Below are positions 59,075 through 64,000 of a stretch of DNA of 64,000 nt, piece by piece (within the stretch, counting starts at the first letter, position 1; every line of letters begins with the position of its first letter). The position numbers and the translations under genes are program-made. Source of the stretch: G965267185 sp965267185 (GTDB lineage: Bacteria > Pseudomonadota > Alphaproteobacteria > UBA6615); the NCBI GenBank assembly GCA_965267185.1, contig OZ253937.1, positions 1,550,001 to 1,614,000 of the forward strand, read 5' to 3'. The notes beneath the pieces were generated by a model that saw only the letters and a list, made by a program, of their open reading frames with translations, was not told the DNA's origin and did not search any database.

Positions 59075-60481
59075 CTAATCGTCTTGGCCCTGCCCGGCAT
59101 GACCGCCGGAGACTTCCTCCGTCGCCTCTTCCGCAAGCTCCTGCGGCAACACGAGGTTCAGGATGATCGCCAGGAAGGCCGCCGGCAACAGCCCCGAGGC
59201 CAACAGTACACGCAGCGTTTCGGGCACGTACTGCAACGATCCGGATTCGAGTTGCAGCCCGAGACCGACCGAAAGCGACACCGCGAAAATCACCATGTTG
59301 CGCCGGTTCCAATGGACGTCGGCGAGCATCGACATACCGGCCGCGCAAACCATGCCGAACATGACAACCACGCCGCCACCCAGCACTTCGATGGGGATGG
59401 TCGACACCGCCGCGCCGACTTTCGGTACCAAACCGGCGATGATGAGAAAGATCGCGCCGTAGGTGACGACATGGCGGCTCATCAAGCCGGTCATAGCGAC
59501 CAGGCCAACATTCTGGCTGAACGAGGTGTTGGGCAGTCCACCGAAGATACCGGCGATGGCTGTGCCAAAACCGTCGGCATAGGTCGCCCCTGTAATTTCC
59601 TTCTCGGTCGCCTCGCGGCCCGCGCCGCCCTTGGCGATGCCCGAGACGTCGCCCACGGTCTCGACCGCCGACACAAAGGCCATGAGACAGAAGCCGACCA
59701 CGGCGGCGACGCTGAACTCGAAGCCGAAGTGGAACGGATCCGGCACCGCGAAGACCGCCGCTCTGCCAATATTGTCGAAGTTCACCATGCCGAGCGACCA
59801 AGCGAAGATATAGCCGACGATGAGTCCGATCAGCACCGCGGCGACCGACCACATGCCGCGGGCGAAGAATTTCAGACCGAGGGTCACCACGATAACGCTG
59901 AGCGCGACCCCCCAATTTTGCAGGGTTCCGTATTCGGGCTTGCCGATCGCCGGGACGCCGCCCGCCGAATACTGAATGCCGACCCGCACCAAGGCGAGCC
60001 CGATCATCAGAACTACGAGGCCGGTTACCAGCGGCGGCAACGCAAACCGGATTTTCCCGATGAAGGTACCGAGGAGCGCGTGGAACAATCCGCCAAGCAA
60101 CACACCGCCGAATAACGCCGGCAGCGCTTCCACGCCCTTGCCCGCTACCAGCGGGATCATGATCGGCAAGAAGGCGAAACTCGTGCCCTGGACGACAGGA
60201 AGTTTTGCGCCCACGGGCCCCACGCCGATGGTTTGAATAACGGTGGCGATGCCGGCGAAGAACATCGACATCTGGATCATATAGATCAGCTCGGGAAAGT
60301 CGGGCGAGTTGGAACCGAAGCCGAACCCAGCAGCCCCCGCGACGATAATCGCCGGCGTGACGTTCGAGACGAACATCGCCAGGACGTGCTGAATACCGAG
60401 AGGAATCGCCTTCGCCAAAGGTGGCGTGTAGTTCGGATCGCGGAGTTGTTCCGCCGTACCGATCGAGGTGTTCGCTGCCAT
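59075..60481 (-). CDS. NCS2 family nucleobase (xanthine/uracil) permease
   Basis: The protein has 468 residues and about 14 membrane segments. The family signatures are GIQHVLAMFVSNVTPAIIVAGAAG near residue 25, TIGVGPVGAKLPVVQGTSFAF near residue 80 and NTSFSQNVGLVAMTG near residue 310. It is a proton-coupled xanthine-, uracil- or uric-acid-type permease. The start at 60481 follows GGGGGATTTTAGA. A structured leader lies 120-170 bases upstream. Confidence 0.87.
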   Translation of the reverse strand: MAANTSIGTAEQLRDPNYTPPLAKAIPLGIQHVLAMFVSNVTPAIIVAGAAGFGFGSNSPDFPELIYMIQMSMFFAGIATVIQTIGVGPVGAKLPVVQGTSFAFLPIMIPLVAGKGVEALPALFGGVLLGGLFHALLGTFIGKIRFALPPLVTGLVVLMIGLALVRVGIQYSAGGVPAIGKPEYGTLQNWGVALSVIVVTLGLKFFARGMWSVAAVLIGLIVGYIFAWSLGMVNFDNIGRAAVFAVPDPFHFGFEFSVAAVVGFCLMAFVSAVETVGDVSGIAKGGAGREATEKEITGATYADGFGTAIAGIFGGLPNTSFSQNVGLVAMTGLMSRHVVTYGAIFLIIAGLVPKVGAAVSTIPIEVLGGGVVVMFGMVCAAGMSMLADVHWNRRNMVIFAVSLSVGLGLQLESGSLQYVPETLRVLLASGLLPAAFLAIILNLVLPQELAEEATEEVSGGHAGQGQDD

Positions 60482-60781
60482 TCTAAAATCCCCCACTAAT
60501 TTAGATGGAATGAGGAGCGCGCCACATTTGGCAGCGCATCGGTGGCCATCACCGAGCGCCGTCATATCGAATTCGTTAGACCTTACTCCCCCAACTTCTA
60601 TGCTCTCCGGTTGGACCGTTAACTTCCCCACAACGGTGCGGCTCCGGAGAGTTTCGGCATGAACTTAGAAACCTTGCCGAATCCCGCGAGAAGCGTAGGC
60701 CGATTCCACGGCAACGGTAAAGTTCGTCTTTAGTTTACCGCTCGAACGTTTTTGAGAATTCGGCGCGGGGCCGGGACGCGG
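60482..60781. other. Leader and intergenic region of the NCS2 permease
   Basis: About 300 bases separate the permease start from the 3' end of the cysteine-dioxygenase-like gene. It contains the nested hairpin at 60603-60651. No coding sequence I would accept is visible in it. Confidence 0.5.
60603..60651 (-). promoter_or_regulatory. Nested stem-loop in the leader of the NCS2 permease, possible riboswitch
   Basis: On the minus strand an 8-bp outer stem (CTCTCCGG with CCGGAGAG) is followed by an internal loop (AGCCGC against CCAA), a 6-bp inner stem (ACCGTT with AACGGT) and an 11-base loop. The overall size of about 49 bases and the context of a nucleobase permease resemble a purine- or xanthine-type aptamer, but I cannot match a consensus by eye. 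Confidence 0.4.
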
Positions 60782-61357
60782 CTATTTGCTCTCGAAGTGC
60801 GAGACCTCGATCAGCTCGCGCGACCGGGTTTCCAGATCGTAGAAATGATAGTTGTTCAAAAGCCGGCCATAGAGGTGGAGGCTAACGGCGGTCTCGCGGT
60901 CGTCGGCGACACCGGTCATATGAATATGGTCGGGGTTGGGAACGAATGTGCCGACGGCGCCCGGCGTGAGCATTGTAATCCCACCCCGTTGCAAATCGAT
61001 CTCGCCGTTCTTGTCGAGCGTATCGCCGACGGGAACGTAGTTGCGTTCTTCCAAAACGCCCTCCAGCACGCCGACAACACCCCAGGTGCCATGGTCATGG
61101 ATCGGCGTCCATTGGCCAGGCCGCCAGACCAAGGCAAAGAGAGACACGCCATCTTCCTCGCCGAGGTGGATGGCATTTCGGGCGTAACCCGACGGATCGT
61201 CGCGTTTTTGATCGGCCGTCAGTAGTTCGCCGCCGCAAGACACGAGCTTCAGCATAAGCGGTGCGATCGCAGCGACGCAGTCTCCCGCGTCACAGCCCGA
61301 TCCGGCCAGCTCGTCGCAGGCCGAAATGAATGCCGTCAATCGAGAATCCAAAGGCAA
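60782..61357 (-). CDS. Cysteine-dioxygenase-family cupin
   Basis: The protein has 191 residues. The iron histidines are in PIHDHGTWGVVGVLEG (two His) and DHIHMTG (third His), the three-His cupin site of thiol dioxygenases. The arrangement suits cysteine or 3-mercaptopropionate dioxygenase. Thiol dioxygenation to a sulfinic acid is the expected reaction; the true thiol is not known. It is divergent from the GST gene by 169 bases. Confidence 0.87.
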   Translation of the reverse strand: MPLDSRLTAFISACDELAGSGCDAGDCVAAIAPLMLKLVSCGGELLTADQKRDDPSGYARNAIHLGEEDGVSLFALVWRPGQWTPIHDHGTWGVVGVLEGVLEERNYVPVGDTLDKNGEIDLQRGGITMLTPGAVGTFVPNPDHIHMTGVADDRETAVSLHLYGRLLNNYHFYDLETRSRELIEVSHFESK

Positions 61358-61526
61358 TGTCTCGCCACCCGATAATTGGCTGCCGGATATACCTACCTAA
61401 TTACTCCATATTAGGTTTGAGAAGTTAACCGTAAATGACGGGGTGAACGGCGCTTTGACCGAACCAAGAGCGGGCCTTATGATCGGCGCCAGCGGCCCAG
61501 ACCGCCGATTCACTGGGGAAGCCACC

Positions 61527-62222
61527 ATGACCAAATACCATCTGATCAGCTCGTTCACCTGACCCTGGGTACAGCGCGCCGTGATCCTAATGCGTGCTAA
61601 AGACGTCGAGTTCGAAGTTACCTACGTCAACCTTCGGGATAAGCCCGACTGGTTCTTGGAAATCTCGCCCCACGGCAAGGTGCCCGTGCTGAAAGTCGAT
61701 GATGAAATTCTGTTCGAATCCAACGCCATAGCAGAATATCTCGATGAGATGGTTGAGCCACGGCTGCATCCGGCGGATCCGATCAAACGGGCCCGCAATC
61801 GCGCCTGGACCGACTTCACGCCAGACTTCTCGAGCGCCCTGGGGTCGATCGGCTACGCCAAGACCCGAGAGGATATGGAGAAGGCCGTCGCGGAGGCGCC
61901 GAAACGGCTGCAACGCGTGGAAAAGGCGCTTGCCGATGAGCGTGGCAATGATGGCCCCTTCTTCAATGGACCTGAGTTGTGCTTAGTCGATGCCGCCTAT
62001 GCGCCGTTCCTGCAGCGCTACCGGTTTGTCGACCGGCTGCTGCAAAATGACGTGTTGAAGGACTTCCCGCTGATCAACGCCTGGGCCGATGCCTTGCTGT
62101 CCGACGAGCGGGTTACCGGCGCAGTCCCACCGAACTTCGAGGAGGAGTTTACCGCGGGGTTAATACGCCGCGAGACCTACGCCGCGACGTTCTTAAGCGA
62201 TACCGAGGCTGCCGCCGAGTAA
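61527..62222 (+). CDS. Glutathione S-transferase-family protein with in-frame TGA, probable selenocysteine at the catalytic position
   Basis: The reading frame gives 231 residues if TGA (61560-61562, codon 12) is read through. The start ATG at 61527 has GGGGAAG five bases upstream. The N-terminus is YHLISSFT-TGA-PWVQRAVI, where related proteins have a cysteine before PWVQR or PYVQR: the Cys of the CPxxQR active-site motif. The thioredoxin-fold remainder is intact: PDWFLEISPHGKVPVLKVDD and the glutathione-site FESNAIAEYL, then an all-helical C-terminal domain with CLVDAAYAPF. There is no frameshift or other stop. Without readthrough, initiation at GTG 61581 or ATG 61590 would remove the first strand and the active site. 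A sequencing error or pseudogene is possible but less likely. Confidence 0.82.
61573..61598 (+). promoter_or_regulatory. Candidate bacterial SECIS hairpin
   Basis: AGCGCGC (61573-61579) can pair with GCGTGCT (61592-61598), a 7-bp stem with one G-U pair, closing a 12-base loop that starts CGTGA. The loop begins 17 bases after the TGA at 61560-61562 and holds G-T within its first three bases, as bacterial SECIS apical loops do. Distance, stem length and loop character agree with the known rules for SelB-binding elements. Confidence 0.6.
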
Positions 62223-62915
62223 ATGGCCGACGACGCAAACCCCGGCGGCTACCGGCCGGACGATCCGCGCTACGGCCTGTCGGGGCAAGCGCTGCAGGAC
62301 TATTACCTGTCGCGGCCGGCGCACTTCTTCATCCGCGCGTTCTTCAAACCCGATTCTTCGGCGTTGCAGGAACAGGCAGTGGAAGCCCATTTGGCCCATG
62401 TCAGGGCACACAGCGAGCAAACGCATTTCACCGGCCCGCTTATGTCCGACGACGGCACAATTCCGATCGGCACCATGTGCATTATCGATGTGCCCGACCG
62501 GGCTGCCGCCAAGGCTTACATCGCAGCCGACGGCTACAGCCAGGTAGGTTTACTCGAAGAACCCGAGATCATCCGCTTTGTCAGCAGTAAGCGGCTGCGT
62601 CAAGGCGACCGCGCGCCCGATCCCGATCTGCAGATGTTCGTGTGCGAATGCATCGACGGCCCCGACGCACCCGAGCGGCGCAAAGCGACCGCCGCCGCGC
62701 ACCACGCCTATCAGGGCTCGATCATAGACAAGTATGTGGCGCACGGCCCGCTGCGCAGCGACGACGGCCTCGATTTGCTCGGCAGCCTGTTCATCGTCGA
62801 AACCACCGACCGTGCCGCCGCCGAAGAATTGGTCGGCAACGAGCCGATGACCGCCGGCGGTGTGTTCAGCGAGGTCCGCATCAACCGCTGGCGCTACAGC
62901 AAGGCGCTGGGATAA
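62223..62915 (+). CDS. Protein with two YciI-like domains
   Basis: The protein has 230 residues. A YciI-like ferredoxin-fold unit at residues 35-115 (FKPDSSALQEQAVEAHLAHV, FTGPLMSDDG, IDVPDRAAAKAYIAAD) is repeated in a diverged second unit at residues 130-225 (AHHAYQGSIID, AHGPLRSDDG, VETTDRAAAEELV). Single YciI proteins are about 95 residues, so this is a fusion. Its ATG directly abuts the stop of the GST gene, so they are translationally coupled. The YciI fold often binds small phenolic or chlorinated ligands, but the function is unknown. Confidence 0.8.
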   Translation: MADDANPGGYRPDDPRYGLSGQALQDYYLSRPAHFFIRAFFKPDSSALQEQAVEAHLAHVRAHSEQTHFTGPLMSDDGTIPIGTMCIIDVPDRAAAKAYIAADGYSQVGLLEEPEIIRFVSSKRLRQGDRAPDPDLQMFVCECIDGPDAPERRKATAAAHHAYQGSIIDKYVAHGPLRSDDGLDLLGSLFIVETTDRAAAEELVGNEPMTAGGVFSEVRINRWRYSKALG

Positions 62916-62921
62916 TTCTCC

Positions 62922-62955
62922 TCCCTCATGCTGAGCCTGTCGAAGCATGAGAGGG
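62922..62955. repeat. Dispersed palindromic repeat, family 2, fragment
   Basis: CTCATGCT and AGCATGAG arms surround GAGCCTGTCGA, partly matching the family 2 element at 10019. It lies between two convergent genes and may help end transcription. Confidence 0.6.
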
Positions 62956-62961
62956 TACGGC

Positions 62962-63891
62962 TCAATCCCCAACCGGCACTTGCGCATCCGGCACTTTCTT
63001 GACGCCGCGGGCCGCCTCGCGACGGGCGATATAGGTGGTGCCGACGACGATCACGGCACCGCCGACCCATGTCCACAGATCGGGAAACTCGGAGAACACG
63101 ACGAGGCCGATCAGCGCGGCCCACACCATGCGGGTAAAGATCGCCGGCTCGACCAGGCTGATATCGGCCATTTTATAGGCCTGCACAAACAGCAAATGGC
63201 CGGTCGTGCCAAAGACGCCGATCAGGACAAGAAAACCAAGCTGCTCGAGGGTCGGCGTCTGCCAAACGAAGAGCGCCGGCACCAATGTGGTCGGCACCAT
63301 CAGGACGGTGAGCAAGGCGACGATGGTCGCCGCCGATTCCGTACCCGACAGAACTTTCGCCATCAGCTTCGATCCGGACACGATAACCGCGGAAAGCAAA
63401 ATTAGCCCCGTCCCGGCACCGATTTCGGTGAACCCTGGCCGAATAATAATCAGGCCGCCAACGATCGCCAGACCGATGCCAAACCAGCGCCGTGGCCCGA
63501 CGCGCTCGCCGAGAAACACGATGGCCAACAGAGCGACAAACACCGGTCCGGTGAGGCTCAGCGCGGTGGCATCGGCGACCGGCATCAGCGATAGCGCCAT
63601 GAACCAGGCCAGCATGGATACTGTGTTCATGCCCGCCCGCCCCAGATGCATGCCAATGCGCTGGGTGCGGAATACGGTTAAGCCTTGCTTGACGAAAAAC
63701 GGAATGAAAACGATCAAGCCAAACAGGTTGCGAAAAAACGCCGCCTCGAACGGGTGAATCCCCTCAGCAAAGGTGACGAAACGGATGGTGTTGTGCATCG
63801 CCGCAAAAAGCGCGGCGGCCAGCACGATGAGCAAGAAACCGGCAACGGGCGGCGGGATCGCCGCCGCGCGGGCGCGTATGGTTTGCAGCAT
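62962..63891 (-). CDS. DMT superfamily (EamA-type) transporter
   Basis: The protein has 309 residues and ten membrane segments in two EamA halves: FAAMHNTIRFVTFAEGIHPFEAAFFRNLFG near residue 30 and RMVWAALIGLVVFSEFPDLWTWVGGAVIV near the C-terminus. The substrate is unknown; family members export amino acids and other metabolites. It lies 25 bases after the molybdenum hydroxylase gene on the same strand. Confidence 0.88.
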   Translation of the reverse strand: MLQTIRARAAAIPPPVAGFLLIVLAAALFAAMHNTIRFVTFAEGIHPFEAAFFRNLFGLIVFIPFFVKQGLTVFRTQRIGMHLGRAGMNTVSMLAWFMALSLMPVADATALSLTGPVFVALLAIVFLGERVGPRRWFGIGLAIVGGLIIIRPGFTEIGAGTGLILLSAVIVSGSKLMAKVLSGTESAATIVALLTVLMVPTTLVPALFVWQTPTLEQLGFLVLIGVFGTTGHLLFVQAYKMADISLVEPAIFTRMVWAALIGLVVFSEFPDLWTWVGGAVIVVGTTYIARREAARGVKKVPDAQVPVGD

Positions 63892-63916
63892 CAGACGCGA
63901 CGATGTTGGATCGGGT

Positions 63917-64000
63917 TCACCCGGCGTTGCCGTGGATGGCCTGCCAGACGCGATGCGGCGTCGCCGGCATGTCGATGGTGGTCACACCGTATTCGGCCAG
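63917..64000 (-). CDS. Molybdenum hydroxylase large subunit, CoxL/xanthine-dehydrogenase type (3' end only)
   Basis: Only the last 27 codons and a TGA stop are in the window. They read LAEYGVTTIDMPATPHRVWQ and then AIHGNAG, which matches the C-terminus of CoxL-type molybdopterin-binding subunits, whose last helix carries the IDMPATPxRVW pattern. The rest of the gene lies to the right. Confidence 0.75.
   Translation of the reverse strand: MAEYGVTTIDMPATPHRVWQAIHGNAG

Noticed and set aside
61581..62222. Shorter GST-like gene starting at GTG 61581 or ATG 61590
   Set aside because: It would lack the first strand and active site, while a good ribosome binding site and start lie in frame at 61527 before the TGA.

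Overview
The window is GC-rich (except for two short AT-rich promoter stretches) and densely coded. It looks like chromosome from a metabolically versatile, aerobic alphaproteobacterium, possibly Rhodospirillales-like. The support is ClpS and SlyX of alphaproteobacterial type, several CoA-ester catabolic genes, an N-terminally extended methylsuccinyl-CoA dehydrogenase, and dispersed palindromic repeats of a kind I associate with alphaproteobacterial genomes. This placement is from recognition by eye, not from a search. No rRNA, tRNA, CRISPR array, transposase or phage gene was seen.

Layout. 1-12.9 kb: the truncated start of a branched-chain amino-acid type binding protein, an SDR plus MFS pair, a minus-strand catabolic operon (SDR, quinone oxidoreductase, thiolase, acyl-CoA ligase, 3-hydroxyisobutyrate-dehydrogenase-like enzyme), a rhodanese, an Asp/Glu-racemase-superfamily enzyme, a nitronate monooxygenase and a MAPEG protein. 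12.9-19 kb: an RraA-type aldolase divergent from a cluster that I read as mct (mesaconyl-CoA C1-C4 CoA transferase), meh (mesaconyl-C4-CoA hydratase), an orphan Imm8 immunity gene between repeats, mcd (methylsuccinyl-CoA dehydrogenase) and an internally duplicated unknown protein. 19-28.3 kb: a FemAB/GNAT-like protein, two paralogous E1-alpha/E1-beta thiamine-diphosphate dehydrogenase pairs around an acetolactate-synthase-like enzyme, an MBL hydrolase, a racemase-like protein lacking its usual cysteine, slyX and a GIY-YIG protein.

28.3-45.7 kb: class II aldolase, FAD oxidase, a class III adenylate cyclase with TPRs, an 803-residue coiled-coil/SH3 membrane protein, a CocE/NonD hydrolase, tandem duplicated SDRs, and a NitT/TauT-type ABC transporter operon. 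45.7-56.5 kb: housekeeping and catabolic genes (enoyl-CoA hydratase, two 3-hydroxyisobutyrate-dehydrogenase-like genes, OsmC, homocysteine methyltransferase-like, PhzF, BASS transporter, threonine dehydratase-like, clpS), then an ArsR regulator divergent from an AHSA1-domain gene over a perfect 28-bp palindrome. 56.5-64 kb: an RTX protein, an NCS2 permease with a structured leader, a cysteine-dioxygenase-like gene, a GST gene with an in-frame TGA, a double-YciI protein, a DMT transporter and the 3' end of a molybdenum hydroxylase gene.

The two most notable results follow. (1) The GST gene at 61527-62222 has an in-frame TGA exactly where its family carries the catalytic cysteine of the CPxxQR motif. 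It has a good ribosome binding site upstream and a hairpin at the right distance downstream, so it is probably a selenoprotein. (2) Mcd, Mct and Meh encoded together would carry methylsuccinyl-CoA to citramalyl-CoA, a joining of the ethylmalonyl-CoA pathway to the second half of the 3-hydroxypropionate bicycle that would yield pyruvate and acetyl-CoA.
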